A DNA stretch of 64,000 nucleotides from Megascapheus bottae (lineage: Eukaryota > Chordata > Mammalia > Rodentia > Geomyidae), in NCBI GenBank assembly GCA_024803745.1, contig JANJXV010000002.1, forward strand, positions 39,887,757 to 39,951,756, read 5' to 3'. The notes under the pieces are model-generated. The model did no database searches, was not told the origin of the DNA, and saw only the letters and a program-made list of their open reading frames with translations. Shown here one piece after another: positions 11,963 through 23,768 of this stretch. Position numbers and translations under genes: made by a program. How positions within the stretch are numbered: the stretch's first letter is position 1; each line of letters starts with the position of its first letter.

Positions 11963-12040
11963 GGGCTGGATATAGCTCACATAAAAGCACATCTGCCTAG
12001 TATGAAGCCCAGAGTTCAACCTTTACCCCTCAAAAAAAAA
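11963..12040 (+). mobile_element. ID-like tRNA-derived SINE relic
   Basis: 'gggctggatatagctcacat' resembles the ID 5' end and A box, 'atctgcctagtatgaagccc' the middle and 'agttcaacc' the B box. An A-run follows at the start of the large purine tract. Confidence 0.6.
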
Positions 12041-12461
12041 GAAAAAAAATTATAAACAAGGAGAGACAGAAAGAGAGAGACAGAGACAGAGACAGAGAGA
12101 CAGAGAGAGACAGAGACAAAGAGACAGAGAGAGAGAGGTGAAAGGCAGGAAAGAAAGAAAAAAGGAAGGGAGAGAAAAAGAAAGAAACGAATGAAAGAAA
12201 GAAAGAAAAAGAAAGGGGGAGGGAGACAGAGAAAGAAAGAAGGGAAGGAAGGAAGGAAGGAAGGAAGGAAGGAAGGAAGGAAGGAAGGAAGGAAGGAAGG
12301 AAGGAAGGAAGGAAGGGAAAAAAGGAAGGAAGGAAGAAAGAGGAACGGAAATGACAAGGAAGGAAGGAGCGAGGGAGAGAGGGAGGAAAGGAGGGAAAGA
12401 AGGAAGGAAGGAAGGAAGGAAGGAAGGAAGGAAGGAAGGAAGGAAGGAAGGAAGGAAGAAT
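12041..12461. repeat. Long purine tract: (GA)n, (GAAA)n and (GGAA)n
   Basis: About 420 bp that is almost purely A/G on the plus strand. It includes GACAGA-type repeats, then (GGAA)n at about 12245-12316 and again at 12400-12460. The open frames across it on both strands are low-complexity artefacts, not genes. It begins at an ID-like SINE tail. Confidence 0.95.
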
Positions 12462-12479
12462 TATCATGTGTTTTTGGTA

Positions 12480-12870
12480 TTACAGAAGTCATGGTTTCCC
12501 TCATTTGTAATAAATTAGTATATGTCTAGAATTCTAGCAGAGGATCACAATAGCTCAAAAGCTATGTACATAAGGTCATATAGAATGAGGCTGAGCAAAA
12601 TGGACTCCAGGATATGGAAACAAGTCGTTTGTCTTTGTGGTTGTTGTTATTAAGGTACTATGTGAAGTTATTTCTTTTCTATTTTTCCCTATGGTTTATT
12701 TCATGTTGTTACTGTAACTGACCTCGGTACCTGGTATATGGTATATACGTTTATTTGAAATATGGAGGGGAAGGGGTGAAAACAAGATGATTGGAAGGGG
12801 TGAGTGGAGTCAAAGTGGGAGAAAAACATGCTCACTGGTATAGCGTCATTTAAAATTTAATGATGAAAGT
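12480..12870 (+). mobile_element. L1 3'-end fragment (type-B family), diverged
   Basis: Shares the order of blocks seen at 43577-43990: 'caggatatggaaacaa', then 'tctttgtggttgttgt', a 'gaagttatttcttttct' block, a T-rich segment and a G-rich 'ggaggggaaggggtgaaaac' segment. It is more diverged than the other L1 ends, and its 3' boundary is uncertain. Confidence 0.6.
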
Positions 12871-14240
12871 TTACTTAATTCCTTTGAACGCACAAATAAT
12901 ATTTACTATTTGCAGTATTCCCAGATGCTAAAACTTGTGCCTTCTTACAATAATAACTGCAAGTTTTATTACTTAACATTCAAGATAAGTAATCATTTAG
13001 TTACCTTTAGGCAACTAAATTTGTTCTTACTAATTCAGTCTTCACAGGGAAAATCTTCAACAAAATTTGAGTCCAAAGTACCAAGTGTTAGTACCTTTCT
13101 CAGAAAGCAACTGAAGACATTAGAAGGATTCAGAAACCTAAAATCTATTGAATTTTAAAAACAAAATTCTTTTCCATTGTTGAGTTCAGGCTAAGGAATA
13201 GTCTCTTAGGATTTTCTTTCTTTAACATTTTATGATGAATACACACAAAATACAGCTTTAAAAATGTAACTAGATGGTCTCAGAGTTTATCTGCAGTTGA
13301 TTTAAGCCCTTACACTTCTTCCTCACATCTTTAATAGTCATGAACATATTACAAAACAGAGTTATAAGACACCTCAAAGCTTCCAACATTTCTGAAGCCA
13401 GCAAAGGATTCCTGCAGCAGGTGTGAGCTGGTGAGGAGCTTGAGGCCAGGCTTAAGCACTTCAGATGGAAAGGCAATTTTGCCAGTAACAGTTGAATTTT
13501 TGGTCCAAATCAATCAGAGCCATCCTGTTGTTACTTAGAAGGAAACATTTTTACCTTTGCCATTTGATTTTTTTCTTTCTGTACTCAACCGATGCAAAAA
13601 AAAAATCAGAGACAGGATTGTTTCTGTGTTCAGCTTAAACATAACCCATCAGTAGACATTAAAGAAAGTGCATGTCTTTTCTTGATGCTGTTACTCAGCA
13701 GTAAAAAAAAAGAAAGAAAACCCACAAATCTTGCTACTTGAAAGCTGTAGATCACAGCCAAGTGGCTTAGATTTTTCTGGAAATAAGTCCATCTGATTGT
13801 AGAATGAGAAGAATTATAATTAACTCAAGAGATTAGATCGTAATTGGGAGGATATCCCCCAAATTTTCCCAATAACATTCTCAACTATGCATTAGATGTT
13901 AGATATTACCCAAATAGTGTTCAAAATAGTATTTAAAAGATTATGACTCTATATTTACTTGTATGCATATTTAATTAAATTAGATTTAGATTTTTAATCA
14001 CTTCAAAGTCATAGTTTTCCATTTATCTCTATCAATAGTGATTTGGTTCACTTTTCCCCCAAGTAATCTACACCACTTCTTTCTACTTATTTTCCTTCCA
14101 ATTAACTTCAATTTCAACATTGAACATCTCATTACTATCTCCATGATTAGAGAAAACTGTAATAATAAGGAAAAGAAACTTATTTCAGTCAAGTTTGCCA
14201 CTAAAAATTAACGAGATGATGTAAAGGTTCTCCATATTGG

Positions 14241-14294
<54 letters not shown>

Positions 14295-15281
14295 TTCTTA
14301 AGTATTCTTGAGGGAAGGCTAGGATTTAGAAAAGGAATCAGTAATAGCCTACATAACCAATGTTAAGTCTTAGTGACTAAAACACAAGTACAACCCTGAT
14401 GTAGACAAAGTATAAGTAAATACAAGTAGTTTTGTTCAATAAAATGCTATTTGCAAACCAAAAAGTATTATTTTATGTACAGGAAGTTTTGGTCAGTAAG
14501 CTATGATTTGCCAACCCTTATCAAACCCAACTATTGACAACAAAAAAAAAATATGCATACTTCTTACTTCCTTCCCTTTAACTCCAGCCAAAATCCTTTT
14601 GCAAACAGCCCTAGAAAGTTTAGATTGCAAATAACTGACAGGTGAAATGTTGCTTTCCATGGTTTCTGAGAAAAGAAGGTGGAGTATACCCTGGTGTTCA
14701 GTTGACTGACTGGCAATCACGTGGGTGGAGAGGTTTATCAGGTTTGATAGGTTGGACAGTATTCTAATGAGTGACTTAGATGCCCCAGCAAAAGTAATAC
14801 TTGGCCTAGCAAGATGCTTAGAAGAACTAAATACATCCACTACATTGATTCTCCCTTTGTGCCCCTAACCTAATTTCTGCCTTTCTGGACCACCACCAGA
14901 AGCAACAGCTGACAAAATGTTAGCATGAAAATCCCATCACCATCACAGAGCTTTTGGAAGAAAAGCTCTAATTCTAGTTCCCAGCCATTTGCATTTGACA
15001 TGAGTATTAAATGATGCTTAGGTTTGCTAAAGCTTTAGAGCTAACCACTACCCTCAAAATGGGGAGATTATGTGCTTCAGGCTGTATGCATAACTATCTT
15101 TATAACAATATAGTCTTCAATAGCAAAAAAAATAGAGAATCAAAAATCATCAATAAGCCTAACCACATCATGAAAAATTAATACTTAGGTTGTTTTAAGT
15201 ACTATATTACTAGAAATAAGAGTAAGTAAACTGCAAGCACAAGCAATAATGTGGAAGAATATTAAATATATAATAAACCAA
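12871..15281. other. Unassigned sequence with one microsatellite
   Basis: Apart from (AC)n at 14245-14289, nothing identifiable. A 115-codon minus-strand frame at 14493-14840 begins with ATG but matches no family that I recognise and has no flanking splice or codon-bias evidence. I treat it as chance. Confidence 0.45.
14245..14289. repeat. (AC)n microsatellite
   Basis: About 22 dinucleotide units, flanked by an AT step. Confidence 0.97.
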
Positions 15282-15430
15282 GCCAGATGTGGTCATTCAT
15301 GCCCATAATCCTAGCTGCTTCAGACTGAAACTGAGAGAATCAAGGGTCCATTTCAGCCAATGCAATGAGCTTAAAAGACCAAATCTCAACACAAAAAACT
15401 GCCACAAACATGCAGGAAATAAAAGTAGGT
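15282..15430 (+). mobile_element. Old B1-like SINE
   Basis: 'gccagatgtggtcattcatg' and 'cccataatcctagctgcttc' match the B1 5' end. It continues to an 'aaatctcaacacaaaaaact' tail region. Confidence 0.65.
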
Positions 15431-15483
15431 GGATAATGTTCCAGGCTGATCTACACCAAAAAAAAAAAGTGATACCTTATCAT

Positions 15484-15723
15484 AAGAATAACCATAGCCT
15501 CGGGGCCGGGAGTTTAGCCTACTGGTTAAAGTGCTTGCCTAGCATGCATGAAGACCCGGGTTCGATTCCTCGGTACCACATACATAGAAAAAAACCGGAA
15601 GTGGTGCTGAGGCTCAAGTGGTAGAGCTCTAGCCTTGAGAAAGTCCAAGGACAGTGCTCAGGCCCTGAGCTCAAGCCCAGGACTGGCAAAAAAAAAAAAA
15701 AAAAAAAAAGAATAACCATAGCC
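15484..15723 (+). mobile_element. SINE, IDL-Geo dimer with perfect 16-bp TSD
   Basis: The insertion is 15500-15707. The IDL half has 'gggccgggagtttagcctac' and the B box 'ggttcgattcc'. The linker carries 'accacatacatagaaaaaaa'. The Geo half has 'ggctcaagtggtagagctct' and ends 'aagcccaggactggc' before a pure A-tail at about 15688-15707. The TSD aagaataaccatagcc lies at 15484-15499 and 15708-15723. The pure tail and exact TSD suggest a young copy. Confidence 0.95.
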
Positions 15724-16410
15724 AAAACAGCTTGAGTATGAATCAGGCAGTAGGTGCCTGATTATCAAGTACAAATCCCTGAGTTCAAATCCTGCTATTG
15801 CCAAATGGAAATATATACATGTCTGTTGATGTATATGATGTATATGTATGTATATGTGGATGTATATGTATATATTTACATTTAGAAATTTTGGTATGAA
15901 GTAAAAATATAAGAGGGGAAAACACGAAACAGACACACAAGACACAAAATTTTTGATGTCAAATGTATAACCACTGGAAACAGGCAAAACATGCCTTAAT
16001 TTGCTAATGTGTCTATTTTATGTTGTGGGGACTTAAAGACAAAGGTGATTCCTGTCACCTTTTGCTGTTGAATATGGATAAAGCCTGTGACTCATTCTTA
16101 ACCACTAGAGTATGGAAGATATGAGAGACATGCCGAATTATGCATACATGACAATGTGACATAAGACCTTCACACCAGTTAAGGCTATAAAAACAATAAT
16201 GTACTTTTTACTTCTGAGCAGTTAAGAAGACAGGATTTTAAAATGTTTTCTCACAAAGAAATAACTGTATGAAGATAGAAATATGGATACACTGATTTGA
16301 AAACCAGAAAAAGATATATATGTTCCTAATACATTACCTAGTATCCCATAAATTTTGATCCTGTAGATTTCTATGTGCCCATTGATTAATTTGATTTTAG
16401 AAGACTTTTA
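15724..16410. other. Unassigned sequence
   Basis: A possible fragment of a tRNA-like SINE around 15740-15800 and a TA/TG-rich patch at 15815-15880. Nothing else is recognised. Confidence 0.4.
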
Positions 16411-16666
16411 AAAAGTTGTATCTCTAGCCAGGTGTGATGGGTCATTCCTGTAATCCTAGCTACTCAGAAGACTGAGATCTGAGGATTGCAGTTCAAAGCC
16501 AGCGTGGGCACTAAAGAATGTGAGACTCTTACCTCCAATTAATCACTAGAAAATGGGAAATGGGGCTGTGGCTCCAGGGATAGAGTAGTAGCCTTGAGCT
16601 GAAGAGCTCAGAGACAAGCCAAGGACCAGAGTTCAAGCCCCATGACCCATAAAAAAGTTCTATCTC
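16411..16666 (+). mobile_element. SINE, B1-Geo dimer with TSDs
   Basis: The insertion is 16425-16652, with a B1 half ('tgtaatcctagctactcaga') and a Geo half ('agccttgagctgaagagctc'). TSDs aaaagtt(g/c)tatctc lie at 16411-16424 and 16653-16666. Confidence 0.92.
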
Positions 16667-17497
16667 CCCCCCACACACATTCTACTGTCAAATGGTGGGA
16701 AAAAACTGTCAGCAAGAATTTTGTGGTCACTTAGAATCAATAAGAAAATGAATCTCTCTTTCCTATACATCATGGCAAGTAATTCTCCCACAAGCTAAGT
16801 CCACTTGGAAACAGAACCTTCCAAAGACACGCATTTAGATGAGACTGAGCCCTTGTTCTCATCTTCACTGTAGTCTCACAAGAGGACCTGGTCAAGGCTT
16901 GCCTATCATGTTCTGACTCACAGAAACTGTGAGGTAGAAGTGTGCATTGTTCTGAGCCATGAAGACTATTGTGACTAGTTATAAAGTAATACAAAACTAA
17001 CACAAAATGTATCTTGGCTGCATCTTAGAATCAGAGCCCAGGCAGGGGTTGTGATCAAGTAATTCATTTTATAGGATGAGAACTATTGGGGGAGGGGGGC
17101 TAGAAAGAGGACAATAGTGCAAGAGAAAAAAGCAAACAAGAATAAGATCTCAGCTAGAGAGCATCATCAGCCTGATGCTCAGGTGAAGCACTGGAGCATT
17201 CTCAGAATATTCCACCTGGAGTTGGAGAACTGGCCTTTGGTGCCACAGTCAACACTGAGGCTTCAGGGAGACAAGAGTTGTGACCTCCCTGGTGGAGATT
17301 CCCATTTGGCCAAGGGCAGTTCTCCAGAGAAGTGAGGAGCTCTGAGTCTCTTCCCATGACAAATTCACGTCAGAAAAGTGATTTGGGCAACAAGATGGAA
17401 GGCTAACAATACTCAAGACAGACTGTATAACTGATGTAAAACTTAAAGGAAAGCTAGAAGCTGGTAAATGTCACACAGAGACATTCTGGTATTCTGG
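16667..17497. other. Unassigned sequence
   Basis: No repeat or gene identified. Open frames of 70-77 codons are not supported by similarity. Confidence 0.45.
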
Positions 17498-17772
17498 CTA
17501 TGTTCTATTTCTTTTTCCTTTTTTAAAATTGATGGTCATGGGCCTTGAACTCTGGGCCTAGGCACTGTCCCTGAGCTGTTCAGCTCCAGGCTACCACCCT
17601 ACCCTTTGAGCCACAGCACCAGTCCCAGTTTTCTAGGATTAATTAGAGATAAGAGTCTCATGGTCTTTTGTGCCCAGGCTGGCTTTGAACCTGGATCCTC
17701 AGATCTCAGCCTGCTGAGCAGCTAGGATTACAGGTGTGAACCACTGCACCTGGCTGCTGTGTTCTATTTCTT
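17498..17772 (-). mobile_element. SINE, B1-Geo dimer with TSDs
   Basis: The insertion on the minus strand is 17514-17756. The plus strand shows the Geo complement 'gtccctgagctgttcagctc', then the B1 complement 'ctgagcagctaggattacag'. Sixteen-base TSDs ct(a/g)tgttctatttctt lie at 17498-17513 and 17757-17772. Confidence 0.92.
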
Positions 17773-19428
17773 AATTTAGGTGGTGCCATATATGTATATA
17801 TATATGTATATTCTCATATCAGTATTATTTATTTTATGCATTTTCCATATGATTATGTAAATTGTGTTGTATTCTAGATGTAATAGATGATTTAAATTCT
17901 GCCTGGACAGAACTGGAATCTCTAAATTTAGAGAGTATCTGGGGATGTCATTTACCTCTCTATTAATCTGTTAACTCTATTATATCTAATACATTTTAAT
18001 TTTACTTTTGCACTAGTATATTCTGATTCTTCCTGGACCAAAAATTTTAAAAATCTTCATATTGAATATTAGGGAAATAATCTTGAAGCTATATCTTTGA
18101 GAGTCTAGATAGAAAGCTGGCTTTGGCAGGGTAAAGAGGAGAAAAATGCATAAAGTGTAAATATGTTCACTAAAAAACAAAAGAATATTCATGATCATGC
18201 AAACTATGTACAAGGTCAAAAGAAGGAAATTACTGACATTCTTCAAAAACATTTTCTGGTAAAGGTAAGTCTTTGCATTCTAATGAATGCAATTCTCTGA
18301 TAAAAACAGGAAAAAAAGCAGAGAAATAAAAGATTGGCAAAACAAAGCTAAAGTTTTTAGCAGGTTTCTACTAAACAAAATTTAAATCATAAAGCCAGTC
18401 TTCATATTAAAATGAAAAATACCAAACAGAAGGTACACTCAGCCACTTGAGTCATTTCATGTTGAAATTTTTAGTGGCTTCCTTCCTTTTTAAGCATAAT
18501 TTTTCTGATGGCTTGAAGAAAACCCAGGAGATCGATCCTAATAGGGTGTCTAGCCACAGTTCAAATCCCCCTTGGAAAATTCCAAGCAATTGTCATCCAT
18601 TACAGGCATATAATTATCTCAGTGACTTTCATAAACCATTATCTTTCTGTAAGCACAGAAAATAAATTATCATGGTAGAGGGTAATAAGTAAAGAAACAG
18701 GAATATTAGAAAGCTCTGACAGAAAAAATAAAGAGGTATAATTTTCTTATAATTTTTGTTTTCAAATGGATTGTTAAGTCAGTACGTGTTGGTAAAACAG
18801 CATAGGAATAGGAAATATTTTAGATGAGAGAAATAACACCGGAAATCAGAGCTAAGGAGAAAGAGTTTGAAACTAGCAGTCAAAGAGCTTGACTCTGACA
18901 TGGAAGAGCCACGTCAATGTAGGCAAGTCACTTTCTTGGGTCTCAGTTTTCTCATTTGAAAGGATGGAATCCCTTTCACGGTACCACTATCAAATAAGCT
19001 TCTGTACATAAAAGCACTTTCAAACTACTCTAGACTAGAAAAGTTAAAGGTATTTTAGTAGACTCTTTGAATTCACTTTTTGCTTAACTTGGAATAGAGA
19101 GAATTTTCTAGACTTCTGAGTCATCGTTCAGAAGATTTTAAATAAGGATTAGGAGGAAAGGGGAAAATAAAGAATGAAATTGTGAAGTTAACTGAAAAAT
19201 GCCAGTTTATCTGTGATACTAGCTTTTTACAGAAAACAATCAGCTATCAGACTGATCCTGGTAGCATAGGGAAAATGTTTTCACCTGGGAATGTTTTGTG
19301 AAATTATTCCGAGCCACAAGTCAAAGCATAACGTAAGAGGAAATGATAACTCCCTAGATTAAAACTTTACTTCTCGCTAAGTGGATCATGAATCAGTTTC
19401 AGCCTATGGTGTTCTACCTCATTGAGCT
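17773..19428. other. Unassigned sequence
   Basis: AT-rich with frequent stops. No gene, RNA or repeat family recognised. Confidence 0.45.
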
Positions 19429-19488
19429 CAGAACATCCGGCAGCTTCCGGAATCTGCCAAACCATCAAGCATAGCAGACAATTCCCTT
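19429..19488 (+). repeat. 60-bp direct repeat, copy 1
   Basis: Starts 'cagaacatccggcagcttcc' and ends 'cagacaattccctt'. It matches copy 2 at 19955-20014 with about four differences, two of them at CpG positions. The family is unknown. Confidence 0.85.
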
Positions 19489-19954
19489 TAAGCCGATTCA
19501 AGTGCTGAAGAGCAGTGGGCTAGAACATTCCCCCCAAATCTGGAATGCAATGATGTGTAGGCTTCATTCTTTTTAAGAAAAGTAACTCAAACTCTGTATA
19601 ACTTTTTCAGGCCTCAGCTAGAAATATTTCTAATTTGGTTACTTCTCAACTTTTTTACTTTTTTTCTTACTTTCTTTCATTTTAGGTGAGCATAAAAATT
19701 TGGAAATATGATTGATATTGACCTATGCTTATTTTTTCTTATATTCATCTTCTTATTTTTAAATATTTTTATTATCTGTAAGCTTATGAATATAGTACAT
19801 CCTGATCAACGTTAGCCCTTTCAACGTTCTCACCCAAAGTTCCAGCACACCCTTTCCATCACGTCTCCTTAATAGGATATACACTGAATTGTTTTGTCAT
19901 GGAACAAAACAGTTGATCTGTGTCATCCGTTCAAAATTTTTACTCCCTTTAGAC

Positions 19955-20014
19955 CAGAACATCTGGCAGCTTCCAGAATCTGCCAACCCATCAAGCAGAG
20001 CAGACAATTCCCTT
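19955..20014 (+). repeat. 60-bp direct repeat, copy 2
   Basis: Starts 'cagaacatctggcagcttcc' and ends 'cagacaattccctt'. It lies 526 bp downstream of copy 1 in the same orientation. Both CpG sites of copy 1 appear here as the TpG/CpA decay forms. Confidence 0.85.
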
Positions 20015-20756
20015 CTTTTTTAAAAGAAAATTTGTGGATTATACAATGAATTCTTGTCTGCAATCTCCTCTCTTTCTCCCTTCATTCCTCTCCCCTAGGT
20101 CCCACCCCCTTCCATGCAAGTACGCATTTCCTATTAGTTATTATGCTTAGTCTTTCTAAAGAATTCTACAAGTTGAGTTATCCATAAAGTCTATTCTATT
20201 TCTGGTAATTCATTTGTACTCGCTAGCTCACCATTGACTCTGTTGACTTATACACTTAAAAGCACATTTCAGTCCTAGTCTTTCAAATACATGATTGAGA
20301 TGAATAAAATAAATACTGAAACATGGGGGCCACCAGGCCACTTACCCTTTCCTTAGAAAAGATTGATTTTGTATTGCTATATTGCCATTTATAACTTGAG
20401 TAAGTTGGTAATTGGATATCCATATGGTGTCATAGGGATGAATAGGTTTTATTTTAAATATTCTCAGTGCTGCACAGAGGTTAAGTTCTGTAAGAAAAAA
20501 TATTTAAATAATTTGGGTTTCACTGGATATGGGAAGTATATGTATTTTAAGTCAGCTTTAAGAGGAATCTATCTAATAATGTAGCATATTCGGATATCAA
20601 TGATGTGGTGTCACATAGTAGCTTTTGATTACTATTTTAATATCCAAAGGTAACGTTGTGGCCCAACCCTATTAAACAGAAGATGTAGGAGGGAGATAAC
20701 CAAGTGTAATAACTGGTTAAAAATGATCAAAAATATTACATGCAAGTTTGGACATA

Positions 20757-20826
20757 GGACATGGCTGGGAATGGGATAGGGTACTTCCTTGGCAAGCATG
20801 AGGGCCTGATTCCAGGCACAGTAATT
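20757..20826 (+). mobile_element. ID-like SINE relic
   Basis: 'gctgggaatgggatagggta' and 'cttggcaagcatgagggcct' resemble a diverged ID body. No clear TSD. Confidence 0.5.
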
Positions 20827-20829
20827 TCA

Positions 20830-22165
20830 AACTAATAAGAAGAAATGAAAATATTGCAATAAAATCCCTCACTGTACAATTAATATGTATTGATAAAAAC
20901 ATGGGAAAAACTAATATACATTAGCCCTCTTGCAAAGAAAACAAAATTTTTCTTTTCCTATCTCTGAAGAAAATCTTTGCTATAAAGCACTGAATTATCC
21001 AATAAAATGTTTTTTACCCAATTTACTATGAGCAAAAGCACTAATAAAAGTTATGAGATTTTTTTCTATCACTATAAAGAAAACCATCACCCTAACAGTA
21101 AATATTAATTGAGATTTTACTACATGCTTAGAAAGTTACAAGTGTTTTGACTCCATTATACAATGTAATATTCACAATAACCTCATAAGGATTGTATTAT
21201 CTCCAATTGAAGGTTAGCATACTGAAGTAGCTTGCTTATAGCACTCTGTATCTTCATTTTGTCTTCCTATTTAATGCTTTCATTTACTCAGCAAATACCA
21301 TTTCCTTCCCTATCCATTGCATTGAACAGCAAAGTCCATGACTACTCACTCCATATCCAATAATGTAGTATTCGTATAGAACATACAGACAGACTTTAAT
21401 CTTATAGACTTTAATCGTATGATGCCATAGTTTAAGTGGAATAATGATCCACAAACACATGTTCTCATTAAGTAAAGATGCACCAAAAAGAAAAACACTT
21501 TATTCTCAGTTGGTTGAACCCACAGATATAAAACCAATGGTACAAAGATCAATTGTATTTATTGATCACCTCATACAAATAAGGTCTTGCACTACTATTG
21601 ATATTTCTAACTACTCTTAAGTAAGAATTCACTTACTGAGAGAACATTTTCCTTTGTAGACCAACTGCCTTCAGCTTATTGAGACATTAATATACTTTTT
21701 AAAAAAGAAAATAGGATTATAATCTTCCAAAATTTCATTCCCAACTCACACTTCTTGCCAACAAAGGCTTATTGCAAAAGTAAATTTTGAAGGATTCTGA
21801 AAATCTCTACCAACTTGAGACATATCCTCCTGACCTTGACATTGTGAAGGCATGTGTGCCACAAAGCAATAAAAGTACATTGGTGAAGTGTTTATGATGA
21901 ATGTCGTTTATTAAATCTGGTCACTGCTTTTACATGATCTTAACTGTTTTTCTAAAGTTTAAAATGTCATTAGGTAACTGAATTAGAAGGATATATATTT
22001 GCCCTCAAAATCTATCAAATATTTAATTCACCATGAACCAATTTAAATTCATTATTATGATTCATGCAGAAGTCTATATTTCCCCCTCCCTGTTTGATAA
22101 AAATGATCTTGATAAAAATATTAAGAATAAGAATAATTTGGCATTTTCAATATGTCCATAAAAAC
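20830..22165. other. Unassigned sequence
   Basis: AT-rich and non-repetitive to the eye. No gene recognised. Confidence 0.45.
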
Positions 22166-22390
22166 AGAAGTAAAACTTGGGGCCGGGAGTTTGGCCTAGT
22201 GGTAGAGTACTTGCCTAGCATGGACGAAGACCTGGGTCAATTTCTCGATACCATATACATAGAAAAAAAGCCAAAAATGGTGCTATGGCTCAAGTGGTAT
22301 AGCCCTAAGCCTTGAGATTGCACAAGGATAGTTCCCAGGCCCTGAGTTCAAGCCCCAGGAATGGAAAAGAAATAAATAGAAGTAAAACTT
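22166..22390 (+). mobile_element. SINE, IDL-Geo dimer with 13-bp TSD
   Basis: The insertion is 22179-22377. The IDL half 'ggggccgggagtttggccta' is followed by the Geo half 'tggctcaagtggtatagccc' and an A-rich tail. The perfect TSD agaagtaaaactt lies at 22166-22178 and 22378-22390. Confidence 0.94.
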
Positions 22391-22617
22391 TCTGCCTGAG
22401 ATTAACAACTGTATACATTTCCTTCTTTGTTGATTACTAGCAAATGTTGCTAGTAATTGTAAATGCAGACATTCAGGTCTCAGTTAAAGAGCAAAGCTTT
22501 AGTACTTCAAAATTTCCCATCAAGTTTAAATAACCTTCAAAATTATGAAAATAATAACATAAACATTGACAAAAGTCAGTAAAATATTTGCTTTGACTAG
22601 TATACAAACATCGGATA

Positions 22618-22940
22618 GGAATTTGCCGGGGCCAATCGGCAGCAAACCAGGGTTCGCAGATTGGGGTTCCTGAAATAGGGGGCAAGGACTAGGAAGAAAT
22701 AGAAGAGAGACAGACACACCGGGTCCGAGATGTCCGCAGTCCAGGTAAAGACTGCCCCGTTTATTTTTCACTCCAGCTTCTTCCCTCCTTCAGACCCAGG
22801 GAACTTCCAGGTGTTACATTCATATGGTAAATCTCAGGTCATTTAAACAGAATAAGGCCAGAAAACAATAAGACAATAAAGCCATTGTCTGATGCAAATC
22901 AAGGTACAGTTTGATTCCACTCTGGCTCCCAACACGAATT
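22618..22940 (-). mobile_element. Solo LTR, ERV2 (IAP-like betaretroviral) type
   Basis: A 311-bp unit at 22624-22934 that begins TG and ends CA on either strand. Read on the minus strand it opens 'tgttgggagcc', contains an aataaa polyadenylation signal and ends 'gccccggca'. Candidate 6-bp duplications, ggaatt and cgaatt, flank it and differ at one position. No gag, pol or env sequence adjoins it, so it is a recombined solo LTR. Assignment to ERV2 rests on the IAP-like start, the 6-bp TSD and the overall organisation. Confidence 0.75.
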
Positions 22941-23049
22941 GACTGTTGATGAGCTATAGTAAAAGTAAGTTCATATATTGTTGAGTAACTTGTGAATTGG
23001 TGTATCAGTACTGTTTAATGAGGCCATAGCTATCAACAATTTTAAGTAT

Positions 23050-23308
23050 CTAGATATTTTTGTTGTTGTTGTTGTTGTTGTTGTTGGTCATGGAGCTTGA
23101 ACTCTGGGCCTGGGCACTGTTCCTGAGCGCTTCAGCTCAAGGCTATCACCCTACCCCTGGAGCCACAACGCCACTTCCAGTTTTCTAATGGTTAATTGGA
23201 GATAAGAGTCTCGGGTCCTTTTGTGCCCGGGCTGGCTTTGAAGCAATCCTCAGATCTCAGCCTCATGATTAGGTAGAATTACAGTGTGAGCCACTATGCC
23301 CGGCTCAG
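23050..23308 (-). mobile_element. SINE, B1-Geo dimer with (GTT)n tail
   Basis: Minus-strand B1-Geo. The tail side on the plus strand is a (GTT)n run at 23061-23086, i.e. (AAC)n on the element strand. The Geo complement ('cttgaactctgggcctgggc') is followed by the B1 complement ('cctcagatctcagcctcatg'). Weak flanking duplication of 'agatatt'. Confidence 0.85.
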
Positions 23309-23768
23309 ATATTATAGATTTTGATTACACATCCAGAAATTTGTATATATTCACATAATAATCATATGTAATACTGGTACCATATCCATTTCAGTATCAG
23401 TACTGACTAAATTGGCAATGTCTATCAAAGATCTTAACTACTCAGTTATTCTTACATAGATTGTAATTATACATTCAGGAATTTGGATACTCACCTGATA
23501 ATCATTGATTATACTGCTAAAATTGGCTACCCCAAAAGAAGATACCTGAACTACATAAGAACTCTCACTGTATCCTTTTATACTTATTTATTTCATGTAT
23601 ATATTGCCAACTTGAAATGACCTTCTTTAAATAATTACATATTTTGGTAAAATTAAAAAGGAAACCATCACCTTAGCACATTCTCATCTGTAACCAACTA
23701 CAAAAGTAAAATGTTTGAACACATTTTTGAACCATTACTATTAACCATTACCAATGTATGCTATTAAA
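23304..23768. other. Unassigned sequence
   Basis: AT-rich. Two short similar stretches, near 23325-23360 and 23455-23500 ('attacacatccagaaatttg' and 'attatacattcaggaatttg'), hint at a decayed local duplication. Confidence 0.4.

Noticed and set aside
12016..12529. Long frames (up to 162 codons) on both strands
   Set aside because: They are translations of the GGAA/GAAA purine tract and have no coding complexity.
14493..14840. 115-codon minus-strand ATG frame
   Set aside because: No recognisable family, no flanking splice sites that I can defend, and its length is compatible with chance.
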